A stretch of DNA of 64,000 nucleotides, taken from the NCBI RefSeq assembly GCF_900116545.1, contig NZ_FPCK01000001.1:1612001-1676000 (forward strand). Reading direction: 5' to 3'. Made by a program: the position numbers and the translations under genes. This stretch comes from Devosia crocina. Lineage in GTDB: Bacteria; Pseudomonadota; Alphaproteobacteria; Rhizobiales; Devosiaceae. Under the pieces are notes generated by a model that was given only the letters and a program-made list of their open reading frames with translations, was not told where the DNA came from and searched no databases. This document shows, piece by piece, positions 7,851 through 15,615 of this stretch (within the stretch, counting starts at the first letter, position 1; every line of letters starts with the position of its first letter).

Positions 7851-8276
7851 CTAGCGGATCATCCCGCAATTCGCCGCGCGATAGGCTTGGGCGAAATACT
7901 CTTGAGGATCGGCGAAGCTGCCTTTCCTGAATAGATCTCGGTGCTTCAGGCTCAACTCTTCATGCAGGACGCCGAGGTGAAATTCATTGCTAGCAACAAA
8001 CCGACCCATCCCCCAGAACTGCTCGGGAACGTAGTCATAGAGATCTTGCGGATCCACAAGCCCCGACCGTGCGGCTTCCTTGAAGGTGTCCAGCAGTCGC
8101 ACGCTCTGATCGTAATGCCGTTGCGCGTCTTCGGGGGTCGCAAGCAACGCGCACTCTAGGTGAGATACGGCAGCGTTCGACATTTCGGCGTATTCGCTAG
8201 AGGTCTGGGCGGTGGCGGGACCTGGAGCGACAATAAGGGACGCAGCAGAAATAAGGATGGCAAGGGCGTGGCGCAT
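7851..8276 (-). CDS. Exported hypothetical protein (141 aa)
   Basis: A signal peptide is clear at residues 1-23 (hydrophobic core, ATA-Q cleavage). The mature part is helical, with two cysteines (LECALL near the middle and ANCGM near the end) that could form a disulfide. No family is recognised. It lies 30 bp downstream of the XRE regulator on the same strand, so they may be co-transcribed. Confidence 0.6.
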   Translation of the reverse strand: MRHALAILISAASLIVAPGPATAQTSSEYAEMSNAAVSHLECALLATPEDAQRHYDQSVRLLDTFKEAARSGLVDPQDLYDYVPEQFWGMGRFVASNEFHLGVLHEELSLKHRDLFRKGSFADPQEYFAQAYRAANCGMIR

Positions 8277-8306
8277 GAGGGTGAGTAGCCTCGTCGCCCC
8301 GCCTCG

Positions 8307-8579
8307 TCAATCAAGGTCAGAATGGCCTATCGGGAGCGCTGAGTGAGATAGCCTGACGCCTGCACCCTTGCGGTTTGCTGCAATCATCTCCACGCCAGCC
8401 TCCTCAAAGGCAAGCGCCAGCGCTTCTAAGGTGCTTTGTCTCGGAAGGCGGGCGCCACGTTCGAAATCGATGATCGTCCGGATTGCCACTTGAGCTTGAG
8501 TTGCCAGCTCCTCTCTCGACCAATCCAGAAGACCGCGAGCCGCTCGGCATTGCGCTGCAATCATGGACGATTTTGGCAT
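8307..8579 (-). CDS. XRE-family helix-turn-helix regulator (90 aa)
   Basis: Residues 8-62 form a Cro/CI-type helix-turn-helix (AARGLLDWSREELATQAQV...FERGARLPRQSTLEALALAFEEAGV), a form common in rhizobial regulators. The last 25 residues are a short tail. It is divergent from the YjgR-like ATPase gene 75 bp away and probably controls that promoter and its own. No partner domain or protease domain is present. Confidence 0.8.
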   Translation of the reverse strand: MPKSSMIAAQCRAARGLLDWSREELATQAQVAIRTIIDFERGARLPRQSTLEALALAFEEAGVEMIAANRKGAGVRLSHSALPIGHSDLD

Positions 8580-8654
8580 AGAGTTGCTCGATTCATGTTG
8601 ATTTAGGCGGTCGCTTAGTTACACTATTTATGTGTACTTTGAAAGGACATCAAC

Positions 8655-10058
8655 GTGACGGCGCACTCTGAGCTTCCATCACTCGCGACCGAAATTGCTG
8701 ATGCTGTCGACATCGGTGTAACGGCGTCGGGAGAAGCCGTGGCACTGCCCCTCCGTTTCGCCAACCGGCATGGGCTCATTACCGGAGCTACGGGAACCGG
8801 AAAAAGTACGTCACTGCAGCGTCTCGCCGAAGAATTCTCCGCCGCCGGCGTCCCCGTGTTCGCCGCCGACGTGAAGGGCGATCTTTCCGGCATCGCCACG
8901 GCCACCCCCGTCAAGTTCTGGGACGTGTTCGGCGCCAAGGGCTACCCGATCAAGACCAGCGTGCAGGAGATGGGCGCGGTTCTGCTCTCCCGCATGCTCA
9001 ACCTGAACGAGACGCAGGCCGGCACGCTGGCCATAGCGCTCAAGAAGGCCGAGGACGATCAGAATTACCTGCTTGGCCTGGACGACCTCCGCTGGGCGCT
9101 GGTGGAGATGCAGGACAAGCGCGAAGAGGTCTGCCAGAAGTACGGCAATGTGACCGCCAGCTCGATCGCAACCATCCAACGCAATATCCTGACGCTTGAG
9201 GCGCAGGGCGGCGAGAAGCTGTTCGGCGAGCCGCCGTTCGACATTACCGGTCTGTTGCAGACCGTAGACGGACGCGGCACCGTCAATCTGCTACACGCCG
9301 ACCAATTGATGGAAGCGCCCAAGCTCTATGGCGTGCTCATCTACTGGCTGCTGACCGAGCTGTTCCGTAAGCTTCCCGAGGTCGGCGACCTCGACAAGCC
9401 GAAGCTGGTCTTCTTCTTCGACGAAGCGCACCTGCTGTTCCGCGACGCGCCCAAGCACCTGCTCGAGTCCGTCGAGCGGGTCGTACGCCTGGTGCGCTCC
9501 AAGGGTGTGGGCGTCTACTTCGTCACCCAGTCGCCTGCTGACGTGCCCGACGGTGTTCTCGCCCAGCTCGGCAACCGAATCCAGCATGCACTGCGCGCCT
9601 ACACGCCCAAGGAGCAGCGCTTCGTGAAGGCGGCCGCGCGCGCCTTCCGGCCCAACCCGGCAATCGACGTCGAGAAGGCCGTGCTCGAAATGGGCGTGGG
9701 CGAGGCGCTTGTGTCGACTTTGCTCGCCGACGGTGTCCCGTCGCCGGTGGAACGCGTGAAGGTGGCAAAGCCGGCCGGGCAACTCGGGCCCATCTCAGAT
9801 CTTGAACGCGAGATAATCAACGGGGTGTTGCCGGCGGAACTACCGGACCAGGCGCGGCAATTCGAGAACAGGCAGCGCGCCGCCAGGGGGCTCGATACGG
9901 TGCCGGCGGCGACTGGTGAGGCGGTGTCGATGGATAAGGTGCTGGCGCCGCTGCGCGGGGCGCCTACAGCACGCTGGTCGATGTTGCCCAGGCTGGTTTT
10001 TGGTGTGATCTGCTTGGTAGCCAGCGCAGGCATGTTGTGGCAGGCGGGCGTTTCGTAA
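8655..10058 (+). CDS. YjgR-like (DUF853, HerA/FtsK-type) ATPase with C-terminal membrane segment (467 aa)
   Basis: Walker A GATGTGKS at residues 44-51 and Walker B LVFFFDEAH near 252-260, followed by LVRSKGVGVYFVTQSP and LGNRIQHALRA, match the DUF853/YjgR family of HerA-like ATPases throughout. The usual Lys/Gly-rich C-terminus is missing; instead the last 30 residues form a hydrophobic helix (about 443-463). The start is GTG 8655 with GAAAGGA upstream. The biochemical role of the family is not established; related HerA enzymes pump or unwind DNA. DUF3800 follows 64 bp downstream. Confidence 0.88.
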   Translation: MTAHSELPSLATEIADAVDIGVTASGEAVALPLRFANRHGLITGATGTGKSTSLQRLAEEFSAAGVPVFAADVKGDLSGIATATPVKFWDVFGAKGYPIKTSVQEMGAVLLSRMLNLNETQAGTLAIALKKAEDDQNYLLGLDDLRWALVEMQDKREEVCQKYGNVTASSIATIQRNILTLEAQGGEKLFGEPPFDITGLLQTVDGRGTVNLLHADQLMEAPKLYGVLIYWLLTELFRKLPEVGDLDKPKLVFFFDEAHLLFRDAPKHLLESVERVVRLVRSKGVGVYFVTQSPADVPDGVLAQLGNRIQHALRAYTPKEQRFVKAAARAFRPNPAIDVEKAVLEMGVGEALVSTLLADGVPSPVERVKVAKPAGQLGPISDLEREIINGVLPAELPDQARQFENRQRAARGLDTVPAATGEAVSMDKVLAPLRGAPTARWSMLPRLVFGVICLVASAGMLWQAGVS

Positions 10059-10122
10059 ACCACACTAGACACTTCACTGCGGCTCTGTATTCATCTTCGG
10101 CAGTATTAGAGCCGGAAAAGCA

Positions 10123-10956
10123 ATGACAGGGACAGCCTTAGACGTAGTTCGCTATCACGCCTATATCGACGAAGCTGGCGACGAAGGACTTGGCAAGCTG
10201 AAGGTCGAGGGGGTCTCAGGCGGCCAGTCCAGATTCTTTGCGATAGGAGCGTTTCTCGTCGATGCTGTGAGCGATTCACAGTTGCCAAAATGGCGAGACG
10301 AAGCCGTTAAGCCTTTTCCTCAAAGGGTCGGCCGTACGCTCCATTTCAAAGAACTTAGAAATCACGAGCAGAAAATTGCGGTCTGTCATTCGTTGTCCAG
10401 CAAGCCGTTCGCTGCCTGCGTCGTTCTCTCGTTCAAGCCGACCATCGTAGACAGTCCAAAGTACCAGATCTTTAAACAGCCGCAGCACCTCTACAACTAC
10501 CTAGTGCGCTTCACCCTCGAGCGCGTCACCGCAGCCGTGCGAAAACGAGCCTTGCAGCATGGACATAAGGCGGCACTGACCGTCACATTCTCTCGGCGCG
10601 AGGGGACGGATTACGAGGTGATGCGGGAATACCTGCAGTTCTTGAAGGATGGCAAAGAGGTAATGCCGAGTATCGGCCGCATCGACTGGTCAGTGTTCGA
10701 CCCAGCAGATATTCGCGTTGAAAACCACGCTGTGCGTGCGGGGCTGCAACTCGCTGACGTTGTCACGAGCGCCACTTTCGCTGCGTTCGAGCCCGGCTTC
10801 TACGGTCATTGTGAAGAAGGCTACTGCCACGCTTTGAGACCCAGATACATCCGTAACCAAGGGCGCACCCTCAATTGCGGCTTGACGTTGATCCCACCAC
10901 TGTCGAGGAACCCAATGCCTGAAAAGCAGAGAGCTTTCGCCGCGAGCTTCGCTTGA
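10123..10956 (+). CDS. DUF3800 protein, predicted RNase H-fold nuclease-like (277 aa)
   Basis: The N-terminus has the signature YIDEAGDEG (residues 13-21) with acidic residues of the putative active site. Near the C-terminus is RAGLQLADVV, the second hallmark of DUF3800. The family has been proposed to adopt an RNase H-like fold and is often found in phages and defence-type loci, but its activity is uncertain. It lies downstream of the YjgR-like ATPase on the same strand and may form a functional pair with it. Confidence 0.8.
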   Translation: MTGTALDVVRYHAYIDEAGDEGLGKLKVEGVSGGQSRFFAIGAFLVDAVSDSQLPKWRDEAVKPFPQRVGRTLHFKELRNHEQKIAVCHSLSSKPFAACVVLSFKPTIVDSPKYQIFKQPQHLYNYLVRFTLERVTAAVRKRALQHGHKAALTVTFSRREGTDYEVMREYLQFLKDGKEVMPSIGRIDWSVFDPADIRVENHAVRAGLQLADVVTSATFAAFEPGFYGHCEEGYCHALRPRYIRNQGRTLNCGLTLIPPLSRNPMPEKQRAFAASFA

Positions 10957-11121
10957 AGGGAGGAAGTGGCAGGCCCCCGGGCCCCTGGATCCACATCGCA
11001 AAGGATGCTGCTGCCGTTTGGGCAACTCGAGACGATTCCGGCGCTTGCCTGCCGTGCACAATATGAGTCAACCGAGGCACCTCGTCAATGAACGTTGTCA
11101 TCACGTTCTGTCGAGGGTGCA

Positions 11122-11325
11122 TCACCACACCCCCACCCCCAGCTGGTTCAGCCGGTGCGCAATGCGCCCGGCGGCGAAGTCCTTATGGCGTTTGAAAGTG
11201 GCGCGGGGCCATCCCGCCCGCTGGCACAGGGCCACTTCAGTGACCCCGTGGTGCTGGCACATTGCCCTGCCGGCATTGCTGAAGGCGATACCTTCGAAGA
11301 GGCGAACGGGCTCTGAGAAGCCCAT
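11122..11325 (-). CDS. Small helix-turn-helix-like protein (67 aa)
   Basis: The C-terminal half reads as a DNA-binding helix-turn-helix followed by a basic stretch (CQRAGWPRATFKRHKDFAAGRIAHRLNQ), similar in shape to DUF6362-type small phage proteins. It begins 14 bp after the end of the DUF4214 gene on the same strand, so it may share that transcript. A regulatory role is inferred. Confidence 0.55.
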   Translation of the reverse strand: MGFSEPVRLFEGIAFSNAGRAMCQHHGVTEVALCQRAGWPRATFKRHKDFAAGRIAHRLNQLGVGVW

Positions 11326-11339
11326 TCGCCGGAGTGCGC

Positions 11340-12344
11340 CTACTGCAGGCTTAGCAAATTCGACGATGTGAAATCGCCGTCGCCAAGGCCGACCAATTCG
11401 ACCCCATTCACCGCATAGCCCTCGTCGTCAAACACAACGAGCCATGACGTCTCAGCACCGGAGTGGTAAGCGAATACGATTGCATCAGTGAACTCGGACT
11501 CGAACACGTCGTCAAGCTCATCGACCTCAAACGAAATGAAGGCGTAGTTCCCGGAATGGAATGCGAGGCTGATCTTATCGTCAGAGCCAAAACCCGTGAT
11601 CACGTCCAGAGTGTCGTCCCTTATACCGTATTCTTCCAGTGCGGTGTTTACGCTGATGGTGATCGTGGCGGTGACGTTGCCCAAATCGATCTTATCGATG
11701 CCATCGCCCAGGATCATGCCAACGGTGCCTGGCACTTCGACGATCTTGGTCGGGCCTGGGACCTCGATATAGATTGGCTCCGGCTTTGCCTTTTGGGTCG
11801 AGTCCTGAATGATCTTATCGATTTGGACGATGTTCGAGGCTTGATCGGTGATGTTCTTGATGAGGTCGCTCATCTGTTTCATCGCCTCTGCCATGGCTTT
11901 CTGCTGAACGAAAAACTGTTCCTGCTGGAGAGCTATCTTCTGCTCGTCCAGCTTCTTGGTCATCTCATCCGCAGTCTTGAGTTTCGACGTCAATTTGACG
12001 TTGTCGGCATTCTGGGCGTTTTGGATAATCTGCAGCAGGACCTTCTCGAAATTGGCCGATTGGTTCTGCTTCAGTTGCTCCAGGTAGTACGCCTTCCCGT
12101 CCGCGTCGGGCGCCCGGTTGAACAGGTTTGCGTAGACGCTGTTCAGGAACTGCTCGTGCGTAGGTTGCAGCTGCTTTTTCTTGAATTCGTCGGACTGCAA
12201 GATGCCAGTGATCACCGTCTCAGCGCTCTGACTTTTCGTAACCTGCTCAGTCCAGTACTGCAGCCCGTCGGGATCGGCTGGTCGCTCCAGCAGTGAGATA
12301 TAGGCGGCCTGAATATTCGGGATGATGTTCGAAGCTAGTGACAA
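11340..12344 (-). CDS. DUF4214 protein with beta-rich C-terminal domain, probably secreted (334 aa)
   Basis: Two DUF4214 units occur near residues 8-55 (AAYISLLERPADPDGLQYW) and 70-110 (YANLFNRAPDADGKAYYLEQ). A long helical region rich in Gln follows (about 115-200), then an Asp/Gly-rich beta domain (DGIDKIDLG, LDVITGFGSDDKISL) like those of type I-secreted calcium-binding proteins. There is no N-terminal signal peptide. The start is TTG 12344, chosen for the AAGGAGGG ribosome-binding site. A palindromic operator lies upstream. No T1SS genes are nearby. Confidence 0.7.
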   Translation of the reverse strand: MSLASNIIPNIQAAYISLLERPADPDGLQYWTEQVTKSQSAETVITGILQSDEFKKKQLQPTHEQFLNSVYANLFNRAPDADGKAYYLEQLKQNQSANFEKVLLQIIQNAQNADNVKLTSKLKTADEMTKKLDEQKIALQQEQFFVQQKAMAEAMKQMSDLIKNITDQASNIVQIDKIIQDSTQKAKPEPIYIEVPGPTKIVEVPGTVGMILGDGIDKIDLGNVTATITISVNTALEEYGIRDDTLDVITGFGSDDKISLAFHSGNYAFISFEVDELDDVFESEFTDAIVFAYHSGAETSWLVVFDDEGYAVNGVELVGLGDGDFTSSNLLSLQ

Positions 12345-12392
12345 TGGGGTGCCCTCCTTGAAATAGGGTGGCACCTTAAGGCGAATTTCTAA

Positions 12393-12416
12393 ACAGACCA
12401 ATCTGTCGAGACAGAT
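12393..12416. promoter_or_regulatory. Overlapping palindromes, candidate operator
   Basis: Two overlapping inverted repeats, ACAGA-CCAA-TCTGT (12393-12406) and ATCTGTC-GA-GACAGAT (12401-12416), sit between the divergent DUF4214 gene and the plus-strand ORF at 12449. The form resembles TetR-family operators. The regulator is unknown; no TetR protein is in the window. Confidence 0.5.
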
Positions 12417-12448
12417 CAATATTTAATCGTGATTGCAGGAGCGAGCTG

Positions 12449-12706
12449 ATGAGCCAATCCATTGGCAGCGTCGCCGTCTATCCATACCGCGCTGCCGACA
12501 CTGGCCGATGGGAATGGGTACTGGCCGAGGACCTGGTCTGGGAAGTGCGTGGGCCAGGGGTCCTTTCCTGGCAAACGCTGAGTGCTCGGTCAGTTATTGC
12601 ACGCGCAGCCAGGGCCGGCGCGGCACTGCTTGCTCCGCGCGATGCAGCTGTTGCCGCAGGCCTGACCCGTCGAACAGCGCTTGCAGCAGGCTTGCGCGAG
12701 ATCTAA
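12449..12706 (+). CDS. Hypothetical protein (85 aa), doubtful
   Basis: The frame opens with a good ribosome-binding site (AGGAG) and a plausible N-terminal half (VAVYPYRAADTGRWEWVL). The second half is Ala/Arg-rich and lies antisense to the end of the Cys-rich protein gene at 12590-12847, overlapping by 117 bp. The overlapping gene has the better protein signature, so this one may be truncated or spurious at its 3' end. Confidence 0.35.
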   Translation: MSQSIGSVAVYPYRAADTGRWEWVLAEDLVWEVRGPGVLSWQTLSARSVIARAARAGAALLAPRDAAVAAGLTRRTALAAGLREI

Positions 12707-12847
12707 GCGGTGCGACTGGTTTGGTACATTTTCCGGCAGATAGAGTTGCCATGCAGGCTGCTGCGCAGGAGGCGGGAGTTCAAGTGCGAGCGCACTTCCG
12801 CCAAACAGTGAAACAAGGCACGCGGTCGCTACGGTTGCTTTGAACAT
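12590..12847 (-). CDS. Exported Cys-rich small protein (85 aa)
   Basis: A signal peptide covers residues 1-21 (FKATVATACLVSLFGGSALA). The C-terminal 30 residues hold eight cysteines in the pattern CC..C....CG.SC......C......C.C, with GQACGNSCIAR as its centre. This pattern recurs in small exported proteins of proteobacteria of unknown role; metal binding or disulfide crosslinking is plausible. A 9-bp GC hairpin just upstream of the start encloses the likely ribosome-binding site. Confidence 0.7.
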   Translation of the reverse strand: MFKATVATACLVSLFGGSALALELPPPAQQPAWQLYLPENVPNQSHRLDLAQACCKRCSTGQACGNSCIARSKQCRAGPGCACNN

Positions 12848-12855
12848 AAGTAAAT

Positions 12856-12878
12856 CCCCCGCCTGATCTAGGCGGGGG
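12856..12878 (-). promoter_or_regulatory. GC hairpin sequestering the ribosome-binding site of the Cys-rich gene
   Basis: The mRNA (minus strand) has CCCCCGCCT pairing with AGGCGGGGG around a 5-nt loop, ending 8 nt before the ATG at 12847. The only Shine-Dalgarno-like sequence, GGGGGA, is in the 3' arm of the stem. It could block translation or act as a terminator of upstream transcription; there is no clean U-run. Confidence 0.5.
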
Positions 12879-12994
12879 ACTATCGTTGAGTCCAGCACTT
12901 CATTGTGGGTAGTTTCGCCGCCGAAGCGGCCACAGGGCCATCGCCATCAGACTGCTCGAAGCCTCACGGCGGCCGCTGGTCACTAGCAGGCTCA

Positions 12995-13375
12995 CTAATC
13001 GTCAAAGCGATCCTGCTGAACGAACTCACCATATCGATCACGCGGCATCGACGCGCACACCAACATCCGCCTGCAATACTCCCCGGAGGTGAGGCCGCGC
13101 GCGGCAGCGTTCTTCTCGATGGCAGCGCGTTCCTTGGCGCGCATTGGAACCATGACATCCACCATTCTGCCCTTGCGCGCCCCGGGCGGGCGAAGCTTCC
13201 AACGGCGTGTCACCATTGCTCGGATCGTTGCCGGGTGTGTCCCGTCGTTGAGCCTCTCAGCGATCGCTACGGAGGAATAACCTCGACCAGCGAGGAAGCC
13301 GACCATGCCGGCCCAGGCCTGTGGCCTGCGCTCCAAGAAAACGGGGGCGCCTGGTTTGCCCAGCATCAAGCTCAT
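12995..13375 (-). CDS. Phage DNA-binding protein, HTH plus ribbon-helix-like tail (126 aa)
   Basis: Residues about 20-60 read as a GcrA-like helix-turn-helix (GYSSVAIAERLNDGTHPATIRAMVTRRWKL). Residues about 70-112 (MVDVMVPMRAKERAAIEKNAAARGLTSGEYCRRML) look like a ribbon-helix-helix motif. The ATG overlaps the tape measure stop codon (ATGA), so it is the last gene of the long minus-strand operon. Its position where tail genes should follow is unusual. Confidence 0.65.
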   Translation of the reverse strand: MSLMLGKPGAPVFLERRPQAWAGMVGFLAGRGYSSVAIAERLNDGTHPATIRAMVTRRWKLRPPGARKGRMVDVMVPMRAKERAAIEKNAAARGLTSGEYCRRMLVCASMPRDRYGEFVQQDRFDD

Positions 13376-15615
13376 GGGGAAACTCCATAGTCAGAGAAGG
13401 AGGCCCGGATACGTGTATCAAGATCACCGCCGCCCGTCGGCCCCGCGCCAAGCTGGCGCTGAAGGCTGACGGCTCGCTCAAGGAGGCCTATGAGCCGGGT
13501 GATAGGATTGACGTCCACTACGGGTCGAAGCGTTGCATTGAGCGCGCCGAGCTTGAGCGCTGCCTCGTCAGCCTTCTGGCCGGCCGCGGCAACCTCGCTG
13601 GTGTCAACCCCGGTCCCAATACCGCCCCCGCCACCCGACAGCTTCGCCTCGAGACTGGCGAGGCGGTCGAGGAGCGCCGGCTCTGGCCCCCAGTCGGCGA
13701 TCTCGGCATTGAGTTTGTCGATTTCAGCCTGGTAGGCGGCAGCGTTTGGAGCGAGGGGGTTTGAGGCGAAGTCAGGGCCAGCAGGAGCGGCAAACAGAAG
13801 CTGATTGATGCGCTGGATAGTTCGTTCGAGCGCACCGTTCGTGACTTCACGGCTCTGAGCAGTTGCTCCTTCACCGGCAATCCGGTCAAAGGCCATCGTG
13901 CCGGCATAATCAGCCAGCCAAGGCGCAAGCATCATCAGGGGATTGGCGGAACCGACAGGGGTGACCGCACTCTTGCCTCCGGTCGGCTTGTTACCGGCGC
14001 CTGTCGGCGCTGTACCGCCCAAGGAAGCCGCGGCAGACTGCAACATTGTGGCGGCTGCTTGCAGCGACGGTCCGGCGGTCAGCCAGGCCAGGCCGACTTT
14101 GCCTACGCCGACTGCGCCGATACCACCTACTGCCACGCCCAGAGCTGCTAAACCGACCTCCCAGCCTTCGGCATCCCTCACCTTCTGCGCCAGCTCTTCA
14201 ACGCCACCAGCAAAGGCGTTCATGGCCGGGATGATGACCGGCACGACATGCTCGCCCATGGCAGCAGCGAAGTTCTTGAGCGAATTGACCATGCCTGTGG
14301 TTGCTGCAAATGGGTCCATGTCGCGGATCTCGTCCGCGGAGGCCAAGCCTTTTGCTTCGGGGAACCGCTCGTACGCGTAGCGGCTGTATTGCTCGATTGA
14401 GATCAGTGCGCGCGCCAAAAGGTCGGACGATTGCCGGTTCTGCGTAAGCTGACCTATCGCTCGGCCGAGCTCCATCATGTTGTCGGTGTCGATACCCGCA
14501 TCTCTGAGGCGCGGCAGGAGAATTTCGTTTGCCCAGAGAAGTTGGTTCTCACCGTAAAGGTCGGTGCCGACGAGCTCGCCGCCCTCCATGATGCCCCATT
14601 CGGCCATTTTCGCCTGCGCCTGCTTGGATGCGCGACCGACGATAAATTGGTCGAAGTTGGCGCGCACCTGAGTGCCAGCGTCGCTTCCCGATGTCTCGGC
14701 CGCAATGATCGGGAGCCAGGTCATCAGGTAATTTTCGGAAAGAGTTTTACCCGCGATGCGCGCATACTGTACCGCCCGCTTCATATCGCCAGGAGATAAG
14801 TCCTTGCCAAGCACCTGTTGAGCACGAAGGTACTGGTCCATGACCCGGGTGTACTGTTCCGCCGTAAGGTTCAGCTCGGCATTGTCGGCCATTTTATTAA
14901 GGTCGTAGAGACCGCTAATCGCCTCTGATCTGCCGAACATTGCTTCCAATGCCACGAACAGGCGGGCCATGGTGTCCCCGGCCTCGAGCGCGATATCGGT
15001 GTTGGGCATAGAAAGGCTGGCTTCCTTGAGCACCTCGTACATGTCGGCGGAAAAAATGCCGTACTGTGCGGAGAGCTCTTCCGATGCTGCCTTGATGCGG
15101 TTGCGATCCTCTTCTGGAAGGCCTGCGAAGTATGCGTTCGCCTGCTGACGCTGCTGCTCGAATGCTGCGTTGACACCCCCGTGGGTGGCCCTATACCCGA
15201 CGTAAGCAGTCGTTCCGCCAACCAGATACCCGCCAAACCGATTGATGCCGCGAAGGCTGTCATTCAGCACTCGCGCCCGCTGCTCGGTCTTGTCTATTTC
15301 AGTCCGCATAGAGGCGAGGTGCGCAATAACACCTGTCTGCCAAGCGGCCTTCCCCTCGCGTCGGTCGCGCCCCGTTTTTCCGTCGATGGCGGAAAGCAGT
15401 TTGTCCCAGCTTGCAACGATCGCTGCGTGCTCAGCGGGAGACACCTTCAGTCGCTGAAGCTGCTGATCGAACTTGCTGCCCCACTGGGGGCGCTTTCGAT
15501 CTAGATTGGCGGAAGCCGTCTCGATACCCTTGAGGGCCGCCGTGACCTTGTTGGCCTCGGGCGTAACGTTCTGCTGCATCCTGAGGATGAGTTGGCCAAT
15601 CAACGTTCTAGCCAT
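13372..15615 (-). CDS. Phage tail tape measure protein (747 aa)
   Basis: The N-terminus is helical, with coiled-coil propensity (residues 1-110). A hydrophobic glycine-rich segment lies at 111-130, and a TP901-type core (EELSAQYGIFSADMYEVL, then a long helical part) extends to about 450. Further hydrophobic, Gly/Ala-rich stretches lie around 480-540. It immediately follows the tail assembly chaperone, the standard order in long-tailed phages. At the general rule of about 1.5 angstrom per residue it would specify a tail of roughly 110 nm. No other tail structural genes follow. Confidence 0.85.
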   Translation of the reverse strand: MARTLIGQLILRMQQNVTPEANKVTAALKGIETASANLDRKRPQWGSKFDQQLQRLKVSPAEHAAIVASWDKLLSAIDGKTGRDRREGKAAWQTGVIAHLASMRTEIDKTEQRARVLNDSLRGINRFGGYLVGGTTAYVGYRATHGGVNAAFEQQRQQANAYFAGLPEEDRNRIKAASEELSAQYGIFSADMYEVLKEASLSMPNTDIALEAGDTMARLFVALEAMFGRSEAISGLYDLNKMADNAELNLTAEQYTRVMDQYLRAQQVLGKDLSPGDMKRAVQYARIAGKTLSENYLMTWLPIIAAETSGSDAGTQVRANFDQFIVGRASKQAQAKMAEWGIMEGGELVGTDLYGENQLLWANEILLPRLRDAGIDTDNMMELGRAIGQLTQNRQSSDLLARALISIEQYSRYAYERFPEAKGLASADEIRDMDPFAATTGMVNSLKNFAAAMGEHVVPVIIPAMNAFAGGVEELAQKVRDAEGWEVGLAALGVAVGGIGAVGVGKVGLAWLTAGPSLQAAATMLQSAAASLGGTAPTGAGNKPTGGKSAVTPVGSANPLMMLAPWLADYAGTMAFDRIAGEGATAQSREVTNGALERTIQRINQLLFAAPAGPDFASNPLAPNAAAYQAEIDKLNAEIADWGPEPALLDRLASLEAKLSGGGGGIGTGVDTSEVAAAGQKADEAALKLGALNATLRPVVDVNPITRLIGLLERAVSLQRQLGAGPTGGGDLDTRIRASFSDYGVSP

